Notes: generated from the sequence alone by a model not told the origin. Shown: positions 26,679 through 35,417, numbered from the stretch's first letter. The stretch: 64,000 nt of DNA from Gemmatimonadota bacterium (GCA_003221985.1 QHUQ01000050.1:1-64000), one strand, 5' to 3'. Program-made: numbers and translations.

Positions 26679-28409
26679 TCAGCTCTCCGGTCGAAACAGC
26701 GCGGCCAATCGCCGCAGGAACCCGCCCAGCGCGCCCCTCACAGCCGACTGAAACGCGCCGGCGGAGTGAAACCGCTCAGCGGGATCGCTGCGCAATGCTC
26801 GCTTCAGCAAGTCCTCGAGCTCGCGCGGAACGTCGCGACGCTCGGCAGTAAGCGGCGGTACGTCGTCGATCGCCTGCCGAGCGAGAATCTGCTCGGGCGT
26901 CTTCCCACTGAACGGCGGCCTGCCCAACAATGCGAAATAAGCGACCGCGGCGAGGGAATACAAGTCGGCTCTTTGGTCTACGCGTTCCCCTAGCAGCTGT
27001 TCCGGCGCTGCGAATTGCGGTGTCCCGCTGCGGGACGTCGCCCCGCCGAAGCGCGCGCCGCCCCGCAACGCGAGCGCCAACCCGAAATCGGTGATGCGCA
27101 GCCGGCCGTCGGGCTCGATCAGCATGGTTTCCGGTTTCAAGTCGCGGTGAATCAGCCCCACGCTGTGCGCGTGCTCGAGTGCCGAGAGGCCCTCCGTGAG
27201 CAATCGCTCCGCCTGGTCGAGCGAGAACGGGCCGTGGCGGTGAATCACCTGCGCCAGGTTGGAGCCGGGGACGTACTCCATGGTGTACCAGGTGAGTCCG
27301 GCGCGCCCCATAATGTCGAGAATCGCGACGATGTTCGGATGGCGCAGCCGGGCCGCGAGCTGCGCCTCGCGCCGGAAGCGCTCCATCACGCCGGGATCCG
27401 TGATCAGCGCGGGATGCAGGACTTTGATCGCGACGTCACGCTCCAGCGCCAGGTCGCGGGCGCGATACACGCGGCCAAATCCTCCCGCGCCGATTTCCTC
27501 CAGCAGCTCGTAATCGTCGCCCAGCGCGCGGCGCAGGCGCCGCTCGAACCCCGACTCCGTCACGAGGGGCGCGGCCGCCGGGACCTGGAAGGTGCCCGCG
27601 TCGTTCACGAAGTCCTCCAGCATTTCGGTCGCCGTGTAGTAGCGGTCCTTGGGCACGCGTGACAGCCCGCGTGTGATGACGCGCTCGACCGCCGCGGGAA
27701 TCGCCTGCCGCAGCTGCGTCGGTGGAATGATCTTCGCCGCGTCGACATCCGGCGCGAGACCGGTCAGGGCCGCGTAGATGTTTGCCGTGACGGTGTACAC
27801 GTCGCTCGACGGCTCGCCTGCCTCACCGGCGCGCACTTCGGGCGCCATGTACGCGGCACTGGCATCGTCCGTCTGCAGCGGCGCCAGGTAGGGCAGGCAC
27901 CAGTTGGAGTAGCGGAGGTCGGTAATGACGCCTTGGCCGCCGGTATTGATCATCAGCGTCGATGGCACGATGCGGCGCATGATGATGCCGCGCGCGTGAG
28001 CGTGCTCGAGCGCCGAGAGCAGATCGCGGATCAGCGACATCGACTGCGGGATCGGGCGAGGCCCGCGCCGCAGCGCGTCCGCCAGACTCTCGCCCTCGAC
28101 CCAGTTGGCCGTCCGGTACGCGAACGTCGCGATCTCGCCGGCGGCATAGACGTGCCGGATCGCCGGATGGTCGAGCGCCGCGAGCGTCTCGGTTTCGCGC
28201 ATGAACCACGCGCGGCCGGGAGCCTCGGCGGCGAGGTGGACCCGGATCGCCACGTGGCGCTTCAGCACGCGATCCCACGCGTGATACAGCGCGCGGTCCG
28301 ACGACAGCGCCACCAGATTGTCCAACCGGAACGCCGGCTCCAACGCGCGCAGCGCGTCGTCGAGCAGGCCGGCGGGCGGTGTCTGTTGCGGTGCCGTAGT
28401 GACGGGCAT
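26679..28409 (-). CDS. Tandem pseudokinase-serine/threonine kinase fusion
   Basis: A 576-residue soluble protein (ATG 28409; a GTG at 28493 is in frame but adds no conserved sequence). Residues of about 27-270 have a protein-kinase layout but lack the essential residues: the glycine loop is absent, the VAIK lysine is Arg56, HRD reads MRR, and DFG reads DLR at 164-166. Residues of about 299-560 form a second kinase with GAGGFGRV, VAIK (Lys329), HRD (421-423), DFG (441-443) and APEQ. Its catalytic loop reads HRDLKPETML, with threonine where asparagine normally binds magnesium. There is no membrane helix or PASTA domain. The arrangement suggests the first half regulates the second. The cupredoxin gene follows. 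Confidence 0.88.
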   Translation of the reverse strand: MPVTTAPQQTPPAGLLDDALRALEPAFRLDNLVALSSDRALYHAWDRVLKRHVAIRVHLAAEAPGRAWFMRETETLAALDHPAIRHVYAAGEIATFAYRTANWVEGESLADALRRGPRPIPQSMSLIRDLLSALEHAHARGIIMRRIVPSTLMINTGGQGVITDLRYSNWCLPYLAPLQTDDASAAYMAPEVRAGEAGEPSSDVYTVTANIYAALTGLAPDVDAAKIIPPTQLRQAIPAAVERVITRGLSRVPKDRYYTATEMLEDFVNDAGTFQVPAAAPLVTESGFERRLRRALGDDYELLEEIGAGGFGRVYRARDLALERDVAIKVLHPALITDPGVMERFRREAQLAARLRHPNIVAILDIMGRAGLTWYTMEYVPGSNLAQVIHRHGPFSLDQAERLLTEGLSALEHAHSVGLIHRDLKPETMLIEPDGRLRITDFGLALALRGGARFGGATSRSGTPQFAAPEQLLGERVDQRADLYSLAAVAYFALLGRPPFSGKTPEQILARQAIDDVPPLTAERRDVPRELEDLLKRALRSDPAERFHSAGAFQSAVRGALGGFLRRLAALFRPES

Positions 28410-28509
28410 CACATTGGTCGGAGCACGTCGATCGGGCGTCTGCACGGCCGAGAAATGTAGCCAGTCGGTTCGGCTGGCACGAATCACGCGCACGTCGCAG
28501 ATTGGGTCT

Positions 28510-28737
28510 ATGACCGATCTGCGTCACCGCGTCGAGCGGCGCGTCCGGCCGGAACGCCGCTCCGGGCTGGATCGCCGGATCGCGGAACGGCGAACCCGTG
28601 ACGACGACGTGCTGGTGGATCGGCGTGGACTCGCCCCACGACGCGGCCGGGTCGAGCGCCGATCACTCCGCCAACGCCGCACACTGAAGGACCGGCGCGG
28701 CTCGGGACTGACGTTCAAAGAGGTCACTGCTTCGTAA
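28510..28737 (+). CDS. Arg-rich small protein with ERR/DRR repeats
   Basis: A 75-residue frame with 24 arginines, arranged as recurring ERR or DRR pairs at intervals of roughly 6-8 residues, ending GLTFKEVTAS. It is divergent from the kinase gene across a 100-bp gap and overlaps the convergent YdjM-like gene by 14 bp. I recognise no family. The composition suggests a disordered nucleic-acid-binding or phosphorylatable protein. It may also be a chance frame in GC-rich DNA, though the regular Arg pairs argue against that. Confidence 0.4.
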   Translation: MTDLRHRVERRVRPERRSGLDRRIAERRTRDDDVLVDRRGLAPRRGRVERRSLRQRRTLKDRRGSGLTFKEVTAS

Positions 28738-29752
28738 TCCGCACCACCGCCCACCCGACACGCGCCGCGCGCGCGTAGCGCGCGTCCAGCAGGTAGATCG
28801 TGTTGCTGTCGACGTCGGCTACGAGAAACCGGGCGAACTGCGCCATGGCGCGCCCCTCGCGCGTCTCGCGCAGCGCGCGTGCGACGGCGGGACTCCGCAG
28901 GTTCCGCGGCAATCGCCAGTCGTCTCCCGCAACCGTATCGACACCGGCATACACGGCTTCCCAGGTAAACGGTTGTCCGATGTTGGTGAGCGCCGCCCAC
29001 GACGCCGCGGTGCCAAACCGCTGCGTCGCCGTCCGACGGATCCCGGCTTTGCGCTGGGCGCCCACGATACCTTGCGCACCGGCATAGAGCGCCAGCAGCA
29101 ACAAGGCAAACGCTGCCGCGCGTTGCCGGCCCACCGGTCCGAACCAGTAGCGAATCCATCCAACCGCCGCGACGAGGCACACGACCCCATAAACCACGAG
29201 CACCCAGCGCGCGACGATATCACCAGCGCGCAGCACAAAGACCGTGAACGTGCCGCCTACGACCAGCGCTCCCGCGAGCGGTATCCAGTGGCGCTCGGCA
29301 CCCCACGCAAGGGCGACCAGGGGGACGAGCCAGAAGAAGGGATCGACAACCGCTACCCAGTCGAGGTAATACCACGTCCCACTCCAGGGAAGAAACGGGC
29401 GCCACCCATAGGAGCCCTGCCAATCCAGATAAAGGTGGCTCACCAACGCCGCGCCAATGCAGGCGGCCAGCCAGTGCCACGGCGGCGCCGTACGGGGTCG
29501 CAGCAGACGCCAGCCGCCGCCCACCAGGAGTGTGAGCGCGACGATCTCGATGCACGCGGCGGCGAGGGAATGCGTGATGCCGCGATGCAGCACCAGATAA
29601 TCGGCCCTCGTTCCCGGAAGCCCGATGAACAGCTCGGTCCAGTCGGGCGCGTTGGCGGCCACGATGCCGATCACGCCGGCGCGCGGCACATGACGATCGG
29701 CAACGGCGCGGCCGATCACTGCACCAACCAGGGCGTGGGCGAGATTGTCCAT
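28724..29752 (-). CDS. YdjM/DUF457-like membrane-bound metal-dependent hydrolase
   Basis: A 342-residue membrane protein. The N-terminus MDNLAHALVGAVIGRAV and the segment YLVLHRGITHSLAA, with a further SHLYLDW, carry the histidine and aspartate pattern of the YdjM/DUF457 family. In E. coli a member is under LexA control, and its activity is uncharacterised. About seven hydrophobic helices follow. The C-terminal 100 residues are non-membrane and end AVVRITKQ. The end overlaps the convergent Arg-rich frame. Confidence 0.8.
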   Translation of the reverse strand: MDNLAHALVGAVIGRAVADRHVPRAGVIGIVAANAPDWTELFIGLPGTRADYLVLHRGITHSLAAACIEIVALTLLVGGGWRLLRPRTAPPWHWLAACIGAALVSHLYLDWQGSYGWRPFLPWSGTWYYLDWVAVVDPFFWLVPLVALAWGAERHWIPLAGALVVGGTFTVFVLRAGDIVARWVLVVYGVVCLVAAVGWIRYWFGPVGRQRAAAFALLLLALYAGAQGIVGAQRKAGIRRTATQRFGTAASWAALTNIGQPFTWEAVYAGVDTVAGDDWRLPRNLRSPAVARALRETREGRAMAQFARFLVADVDSNTIYLLDARYARAARVGWAVVRITKQ

Positions 29753-29835
29753 CGCTACACGATGCGCGACGACCTCGCGGCGCGCTGCGCCAGCGGCTCG
29801 GCATCTCGGTAGACCTGCTGCGTCTGTTGCGTCTG

Positions 29836-30108
29836 TTAGTTACGTGAGTAATCCACCGTCACCACCAGAGTGCGCGGATCGGTTGCGGCCCGGGCCCTCG
29901 AGACTTGAGCTACTGTCGCGACAGTATGCGCGCTCTCGATGCGGGAATCGGCAACCGCCTGGCGGACCAGCGACAGCGCCTCGAAGCCCTGGCGGGTGTC
30001 GACCACGGTCGCGGAGGCTTGCACCGTGCCACGAGCTTGGGCTTCTGCACTCTGGCCCACCAGCATCAGCGCGCCAACGACCAGGACCGCTACTAGACCG
30101 AACCGCAT
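29836..30108 (-). CDS. Small secreted protein, function unknown
   Basis: 90 residues from ATG 30108, preceded by GGAGCAGGG. A signal peptide (MRFGLVAVLVVGALMLVGQ) with cleavage after SAEAQ leaves a mature part of about 66 residues with VQASATVVDTRQGFEAL and a C-terminal strand TLVVTVDYS. The final strand resembles the closing strand of the DUF4402 proteins encoded divergently from 30463, so it may be a surface or fimbria-related protein. The family is not recognised. Confidence 0.6.
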   Translation of the reverse strand: MRFGLVAVLVVGALMLVGQSAEAQARGTVQASATVVDTRQGFEALSLVRQAVADSRIESAHTVATVAQVSRARAATDPRTLVVTVDYSRN

Positions 30109-30366
30109 TCCCTGCTCCGTTGTGTGAGGAACCGCTTGATTTCTGGGTCTCACTAGGGCAGGCTATGTGCCGTTCAATTGTAACGAGCTAAAACGTCACG
30201 TGAAGGGGAGTTAGACGATTCTGTGGCTCGTCGTCATGCCCCGCGAACTGTCAACTATTACGACACCGGCCCTCTATTGCGTTAGCTAAGTCAATGTCCT
30301 ATTTTGGCTTCCGCCTTTTCGAGCCATTTCGTAAAGAAATTTGACACTGCCCAAGAAATTGGCGTC

Positions 30367-30382
30367 TGGCATAAGCCTTGCC
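30367..30382 (+). promoter_or_regulatory. Sigma-54-type (-24/-12) promoter of the DUF4402 operon
   Basis: TGGCATAAGCCTTGCC matches the sigma-54 pattern TGGCAc-N5-TTGC with the correct spacing. It lies about 70 bp ahead of the first DUF4402 gene, in the 309-bp intergenic region 30154-30462, which otherwise holds no gene and is notably more AT-rich than its surroundings. The AT-rich part (about 30240-30350) could hold activator or IHF sites. The call rests on this single match. Confidence 0.55.
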
Positions 30383-30462
30383 TTGGCGAGGCTCCGGAAT
30401 GATGGAGGAGCCGAATGGCACTCCAGCTGACTAATAGCTCGACACCAAAACAGGAGTACGAA

Positions 30463-30960
30463 ATGCGCAGCATCACGAAGCTGTCCCTGGTTGTAGCCGC
30501 CCTCGGCATGACGGGCACGGCACTCCAGGCCCAGACGAACAACGCCGCCATAACGGCGACGGCAAGCGTAGCGACGCCGATCAACGTGGTTGGCGCCCAG
30601 CAGTTGAGCTTCGGGAACGTGTTCCCGGGCGTGAACAAGACGGTCGCCGCGACTGACGTCACGAACGGCGGCCGCTTTGACGTCACGGGCCAGACGAGCA
30701 CTCCCGTCACGCTGTCGTTTACGCTCCCCGCGACGCTGTCGTCCGGCGGTAACACCATGCCGATCGTCAGCTACACGGGTGTGCATGCGCTGCTCGCCAC
30801 GCAGGCTGGTGGTATCGCGTTCTCGCCCGCAGCGGGCGCGAACCCCACCCTCAGCGGTACCGGTGCGCTGTTCGTGTGGGTCGGCGCGCAGGTGCAGCCG
30901 GCAACGAACCAGGTGGCTGGTGTCTACACAGGTTCGATCACCATGACGGTGGTCTACTAA
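30463..30960 (+). CDS. DUF4402 domain secreted protein, probable major fimbrial-type subunit
   Basis: 165 residues from ATG 30463 with AGGAG upstream. A signal peptide (SLVVAALGMTGTALQAQ) leads to a single beta-sandwich domain: LSFGNVFPGVNKTV near the start, GRFDVTGQTSTPVTLSFTLP in the middle, and the terminal strand AGVYTGSITMTVVY. This is the DUF4402 pattern, related to spore-coat-U-like and pilin folds. It is the first gene of the operon, followed by a strong stem-loop, so it is probably the most abundant product. Confidence 0.85.
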   Translation: MRSITKLSLVVAALGMTGTALQAQTNNAAITATASVATPINVVGAQQLSFGNVFPGVNKTVAATDVTNGGRFDVTGQTSTPVTLSFTLPATLSSGGNTMPIVSYTGVHALLATQAGGIAFSPAAGANPTLSGTGALFVWVGAQVQPATNQVAGVYTGSITMTVVY

Positions 30961-30988
30961 GCGAAGGACTTGGCGTCGAGCTGATGGC

Positions 30989-31023
30989 GCGCCGGCAGGG
31001 GACTCAAGTTCCTCTGCCGGCGC
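30989..31023 (+). promoter_or_regulatory. Intercistronic stem-loop between the first and second DUF4402 genes
   Basis: GCGCCGGCAGGGGA pairs with TCCTCTGCCGGCGC at 13 of 14 positions around a 7-nt loop, with no T-run after it. It could stabilise the upstream message or partly terminate, giving more of the first subunit than of the chaperone and usher. Confidence 0.55.
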
Positions 31024-31048
31024 TGTCGCAAGCAGACGCACTCAACGC

Positions 31049-31513
31049 ATGAAACAGGGATCGTGGTTCGCGATCGGAGCGATGCTGCTCGCCGTGCCGC
31101 TGGGGGCACAGGGCAAGCCGCTGACGGTCACCGGTGTGCGCGGCGTGACGTTCGGCGCAGTGCTGCCCGGTGTCCCACGCGTGGTGTTACGCACCGATCC
31201 GGCGAACAGCGGTCAGTTCGACATCAAGGGTCCGAAGGGCAACGTGTTGTTGTCGTTCGTGCTGCCGTTGACGATGACCGGTCCGAGCGGTGCGCTCATG
31301 CCCCTCGCGTTCGGGTCGAGTGACGCCGGCTACTCGACAACTCAGGCCATTGGGAGTCAAGTGGGATTCGATCCGAAGCAGCCGTTCACGGCGGCGATTC
31401 CGAACAATGGCCGGGCCTCGGTCTTCATTGGTGCCACCGCCAATGCGGCGACCAACCAGCGCGCCGGCGCATACACCGCGACGATCATTCTCAACGTGAC
31501 GGTGCTGCCGTGA
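31049..31513 (+). CDS. DUF4402 domain secreted protein (second copy)
   Basis: 154 residues with a signal peptide (SWFAIGAMLLAVPLGAQ). The domain parallels the first copy: VTFGAVLPGVPRVVL, GQFDIKGPKGNVLLSFVLP, and the closing strand AGAYTATIILNVTVLP. It is divergent in sequence and probably a minor subunit or adaptor. Its stop overlaps the start of the chaperone gene. Confidence 0.82.
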   Translation: MKQGSWFAIGAMLLAVPLGAQGKPLTVTGVRGVTFGAVLPGVPRVVLRTDPANSGQFDIKGPKGNVLLSFVLPLTMTGPSGALMPLAFGSSDAGYSTTQAIGSQVGFDPKQPFTAAIPNNGRASVFIGATANAATNQRAGAYTATIILNVTVLP

Positions 31514-32346
31514 TGCGCGCCCTCGGCGTCGCCTGGGTGCTGGCGCTCGGCAGCGCGTCGCTCGCCGCGCAGGGCGTGATGGTCGCCCCACACGCGGTCT
31601 TCATCGATCACCGCCTGCGCAGCGGCTCAGTCCTGCTCTACAATCCGGGCACCGAGCCCGTCGAAGTCACCATCTCCACGCTGTTCGGTTATCCGGTGAC
31701 GGACTCGACCGGATCGATTGCGCTGCGCACCGTCGACGCGCCCGATTCGACGTTGCCCTCGGCGCTGGCGTGGATTCAGGCCTTCCCCCGGCGCCTCACC
31801 GTGGCGCCGCGCGAGCGCCAGACGGTCCGCTTGCTGGCTCGCCCGCCCGTCGGGCTCGCCGACGGGGAATACTGGTTGCGTCTCGTCATCGCGGCGCAGG
31901 CTGGTCACGTGCCGATCACCGGCGTCGGAGATACGACAGCGATTCGGGTCGGCCTGACGCTCGAAGTGCGCACGATCATCGGCGTGAATTATCGCAAAGG
32001 TCCCGTCACGACGAGCGTCGGCTTGTCGCATGTCCGTGCCCAACTCATGGGCGACACGCTGGTCACCTGGGGCCGGCTCGAGCGCCGCGGCAATGCGGCC
32101 TTCATCGGCATGATTCGCGAGACGCTCGTCGATTCCACCGGGGCGGTGCGCGCGTCGTACAACTCGCCTATCGGCGTCTACTTCACGATGGAGCCGCGCC
32201 TCGCGACCGTGGTCGCGCCGCCGCGGCTGCCGCGCGGCCGGTATTGGCTGCGCTACGAGGTGGTCACCGAGCGCGAGGATCTCGACCCCGCGGTCGTGCT
32301 GAAGGCTCCCGCAGTCCGTGACTCCGTGCAGCTGGTCGTTCCGTGA
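31513..32346 (+). CDS. Periplasmic pilus-assembly chaperone-like protein
   Basis: 277 residues from ATG 31513 (TGATG overlap with the previous gene). After a signal peptide (LGVAWVLALGSASLAAQ), MVAPHAVFIDHRLRSGSVLL and LLYNPGTEPVEVTIST match the first beta-sandwich of PapD-like chaperones, and PRRLTVAPRERQTVRLLARP matches their G1-strand region with the conserved Arg/Pro context. A second domain of about 120 residues follows. It is larger than classical chaperones, so it belongs to an atypical branch. It is proposed to deliver DUF4402 subunits to the usher-like protein downstream. Confidence 0.72.
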   Translation: MRALGVAWVLALGSASLAAQGVMVAPHAVFIDHRLRSGSVLLYNPGTEPVEVTISTLFGYPVTDSTGSIALRTVDAPDSTLPSALAWIQAFPRRLTVAPRERQTVRLLARPPVGLADGEYWLRLVIAAQAGHVPITGVGDTTAIRVGLTLEVRTIIGVNYRKGPVTTSVGLSHVRAQLMGDTLVTWGRLERRGNAAFIGMIRETLVDSTGAVRASYNSPIGVYFTMEPRLATVVAPPRLPRGRYWLRYEVVTEREDLDPAVVLKAPAVRDSVQLVVP

Positions 32347-32855
32347 AACGGGCGCTGCTGGTCGCGATGTGCCTGGGGTTGAGCGGTCGTGTTTCCGCGC
32401 AAGCCGGCGCGAGCGTCTCCGCCGACGCGGTCATCGTGACCGTCGGGATGACGATCACGACGCTGCGCGACCTGAACTTCGGCACGGTCATCAAGGGAGT
32501 CGCAACGACTATCGCGCCCACGGCGGCGAATGCAGGGGAATGGCAGGTCAGCGGTAGCGGGAATGCGTTCGTGATCATCACCTTCACGCTGCCGACGCAG
32601 CTCACCAACATTCAGGCACTGCCCGGCTCGACCATGCCGATCTCCTTCAACGCGACGTCGGCGATCTGGCGCCGTGCGACGAACGATCCGACCGGTGGCA
32701 ACACGTTCAACCCCGCGACGGGCGCCGTGGGTCGTTTCGGTCCACCGCCGAATTTCAACCTGTACATCTGGATCGGCGGCACCGTGAACCCCGCGGCCGC
32801 AGCGAAGCCGGGGATTTACCAGGGGAACGTCATTGTCTCGCTGATTTACCAGTAG
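32343..32855 (+). CDS. DUF4402 domain secreted protein (third copy)
   Basis: 170 residues from GTG 32343, overlapping the chaperone stop. A signal peptide ends near GRVSAQ. Conserved stretches are LRDLNFGTVIKGVATTI, GNAFVIITFTLPTQL and the terminal strand PGIYQGNVIVSLIYQ. It carries a short insert (NDPTGGNTFNPATG) absent from the other copies and may be a tip or anchor subunit. Confidence 0.82.
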   Translation: MKRALLVAMCLGLSGRVSAQAGASVSADAVIVTVGMTITTLRDLNFGTVIKGVATTIAPTAANAGEWQVSGSGNAFVIITFTLPTQLTNIQALPGSTMPISFNATSAIWRRATNDPTGGNTFNPATGAVGRFGPPPNFNLYIWIGGTVNPAAAAKPGIYQGNVIVSLIYQ

Positions 32856-32858
32856 CCC

Positions 32859-35417
32859 ATGCTCCATTTCGGGGCGGTGCTCTCGCTCGTGGCTGCCCTG
32901 CATACGGCCCCCCCCACCCCCCGGGTGCCCCAGGATACGACGCCGGAACCAGTCGTCATCGATCTGCGCATCGGCCGCATCACCGGGACGACGGTGCAAG
33001 GGTACCGTGTGCGGTCCGAGGTCCTGCTGCCGCTGTCACAGTTCTTCCAGCTCGTCGAGATCCGCCATCGCCTTACGCCGGAGGGCCGCCTCGAGGCGAC
33101 CGTCGATCCCGGCAACCGCCGCATCATCATCGATCCGCGCAGCGACTCGATGGAATATGGCGACCACCGCGTTCACATCGAGCACGAGTTCATCCGGTTC
33201 GAATCTCCGGAGCTGTACGTCGGCAGCGAGCGTCTGGGCGACTTGCTCGGCGTGATGTTCGCCGTCGATTGGTCCGATCTCACGGCGACGGTCGTGGATC
33301 CCGGCAGCCTGCCGATCGCCGGACGCCTGCGCCGTGAGGCCGCGCGCGACGCCTATCTGCGGCGTGCCGACGGGCTGCGCCCCGATCTGACATTCGGCCT
33401 GCAGCGTCCGGCGTGGGACGGTGTCGTCATCGACTACTCCCTGTTTGCGCCGTCGTCGGATCCGCTCGCGGGATCCACCTACGGGTTTGGGCTCGGCGCC
33501 GATGTCGGGGGTGGCTCGCTGGAGATGCTCGGGCAGAGTGTCGGACCGGCGGACCAGGGCCGGGTTCATGTCGATGGGTCGTGGACCGGCGTTTGGCGGG
33601 ACAACCGCTGGGTCAAGCAGCTGCGGTTGGGCGATGTCGCGTCCACCGGCCCGCGCGCGCGTGCGCTCGAAGGCGTCTCGCTCACCAACGCGCCATTCGT
33701 TCGCCCGTCGCTCATCGGGTCGCTGCGCTACGCCGGCAGTCTCGAGCCGGGCTGGTCGGTGGAGGCGTACCGCGGCGGCGATCTGGTCGCCTTCGATTCG
33801 GCGAATGCCGCGGGCGGCTTCGCGATCGATCTCCCCGTGCGCTACGGCGAGAATCCGGTCGATTTCGTCGCGTACGGGCCGTTCGGCGAGATCCGCGAGT
33901 TCAACCGCACGTACCGGGTGTTGAGCGAGCTGCTTCCCGCCCGCCGCTTCGAATACGGGTTGGGCGGCGGCCGCTGCCCGCAGCCCACGTTCATCTGCGA
34001 TGCCACGGCGAATCTCGATCTGCGCTACGGCGCCACGCGTCGCTGGACGGTGCAGGCTGGTCTCGATCAGTACTGGCGGGATTCGTTGCCCGACCGGACG
34101 CACCCCTACGCCACGGTGGTGGGGAATCCCAGCAATGCGTGGGCGATTCAGAGTGAGGTGGTCGGCGCGGGACTCGAGCGTGGCGCGCTGCGCTACGAGC
34201 CGTCCGTGGATTTGCGCGTGGAAGGCGAGTACGTGCATTTCGAGCGCGATTCGGCTTCGGTCCTGGCCGTCCCCGGCCGGCGTGCGCAGTGGACATTGAC
34301 CGGATTCGTGCGGCCCAGAACCAGCCACGGGTTTTTCTTCTTCGACGGCCGCGTCGAGCGCATCAGCACCGCTGCCGGTGCGCTCACCCGGACTCGACTC
34401 GGCGCGTCGCTGCAGACGAACGACATCCGCCTGTTGCCGTACGTGCGCACGGAGCATGGGCAGGCCGCTGGCGGCGACCGCGAGTTCGTCGGGATGAGCG
34501 CGTTGATGCTGCCGCGGCCCCGCTGGGGCGGATTCCTGAGTCAGGTGCTGCTGCGCGGCACGACCGAGATCGAGCGCCAAGCCGGGCTCGTCTCCTGGTC
34601 GGCCTTCGCCGCTCGCCCCGTCGCCAAAGGCGTGCGTCTCGAGGTCGGTGCGAACTGGCTCCGCGGCGATGCCGGGCTCACTTTTAGCCTGACGGTGACG
34701 TCGAATTTCTCCGCGCTGCGGGCCGTGACGGCCGTGCTCGCTCCGCCCGGCCAGCCCGTGAGCGCCACCCAGTTCCTGCAGGGCTCGGTCCTGTGGGACC
34801 GTCGCACGGAGCGCCTCGGCGTCGCTCCCGGTCCGTCGCTCGAGCGCTCCGGACTCTCGGGCCGCGTGTTCATGGACGTGAACGCGAACGGCATCCGTGA
34901 TATCGGTGAGGCACCGGTCGCCAATGCGCGCGTCCTCGTCGGGACGCTGGCCGCCCAGACCGATTCCGCGGGCGCATATCACGTCTGGGATCTCGTGCCG
35001 TTCGAGCCCGTGCTCGTCAGCCTCGACTCGGTGTCGCTGGAATCGCCGTTGCTCGTGCCGCTGTTCGCGCGCACCAGCATCGTGCCGGGACCGAATCGCT
35101 TCCGCAGTCTCGACATCCCCGTCGTCGAAGCGGGCATCATCGAGGGGCGCGTGGTCCGGAACGGCGGCGCCGGCGTGGGCGGTGTGACGCTGCTGCTGAC
35201 CGATCGGCGGAGCGGCACGCGCCGCACGCTCGTCACTTTCAACGACGGCGCGTTCTATCTCATGGGCGTGAAGCCCGGCGACTATGCGTTGACCGTCGCA
35301 GCGCAGGTGCTCGAGGCGCTGGCGGTGGACGCAGAGCCGCTGCGGTTCAGCCTCGCCCCCACGGCGAACGGGATCGGGCGCTCGGACCTGGAGCTGCGCC
35401 TCAAGCCGAGGTTCTAG
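32859..35417 (+). CDS. Usher-like outer-membrane protein with C-terminal beta-sandwich domains
   Basis: 852 residues, 3 bp after the third DUF4402 gene. A signal peptide precedes an N-terminal region of about 150 residues (VLLPLSQFFQLVEIRHRLTP) that may recognise chaperone-subunit complexes. Residues of about 170-640 consist of alternating strands (YGFGLGADVGGGSLEMLG, RTRLGASLQTNDIRLLPY), typical of an outer-membrane barrel. The C-terminus has SdrD-B-like sequence (GRVFMDVNANGIRDIGEAPV) and a carboxypeptidase-regulatory-like sandwich (GDYALTVAAQVLEAL). Position and topology support an usher, but similarity to FimD is weak by eye. The end overlaps the convergent kinase gene by 17 bp. Confidence 0.7.
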   Translation: MLHFGAVLSLVAALHTAPPTPRVPQDTTPEPVVIDLRIGRITGTTVQGYRVRSEVLLPLSQFFQLVEIRHRLTPEGRLEATVDPGNRRIIIDPRSDSMEYGDHRVHIEHEFIRFESPELYVGSERLGDLLGVMFAVDWSDLTATVVDPGSLPIAGRLRREAARDAYLRRADGLRPDLTFGLQRPAWDGVVIDYSLFAPSSDPLAGSTYGFGLGADVGGGSLEMLGQSVGPADQGRVHVDGSWTGVWRDNRWVKQLRLGDVASTGPRARALEGVSLTNAPFVRPSLIGSLRYAGSLEPGWSVEAYRGGDLVAFDSANAAGGFAIDLPVRYGENPVDFVAYGPFGEIREFNRTYRVLSELLPARRFEYGLGGGRCPQPTFICDATANLDLRYGATRRWTVQAGLDQYWRDSLPDRTHPYATVVGNPSNAWAIQSEVVGAGLERGALRYEPSVDLRVEGEYVHFERDSASVLAVPGRRAQWTLTGFVRPRTSHGFFFFDGRVERISTAAGALTRTRLGASLQTNDIRLLPYVRTEHGQAAGGDREFVGMSALMLPRPRWGGFLSQVLLRGTTEIERQAGLVSWSAFAARPVAKGVRLEVGANWLRGDAGLTFSLTVTSNFSALRAVTAVLAPPGQPVSATQFLQGSVLWDRRTERLGVAPGPSLERSGLSGRVFMDVNANGIRDIGEAPVANARVLVGTLAAQTDSAGAYHVWDLVPFEPVLVSLDSVSLESPLLVPLFARTSIVPGPNRFRSLDIPVVEAGIIEGRVVRNGGAGVGGVTLLLTDRRSGTRRTLVTFNDGAFYLMGVKPGDYALTVAAQVLEALAVDAEPLRFSLAPTANGIGRSDLELRLKPRF

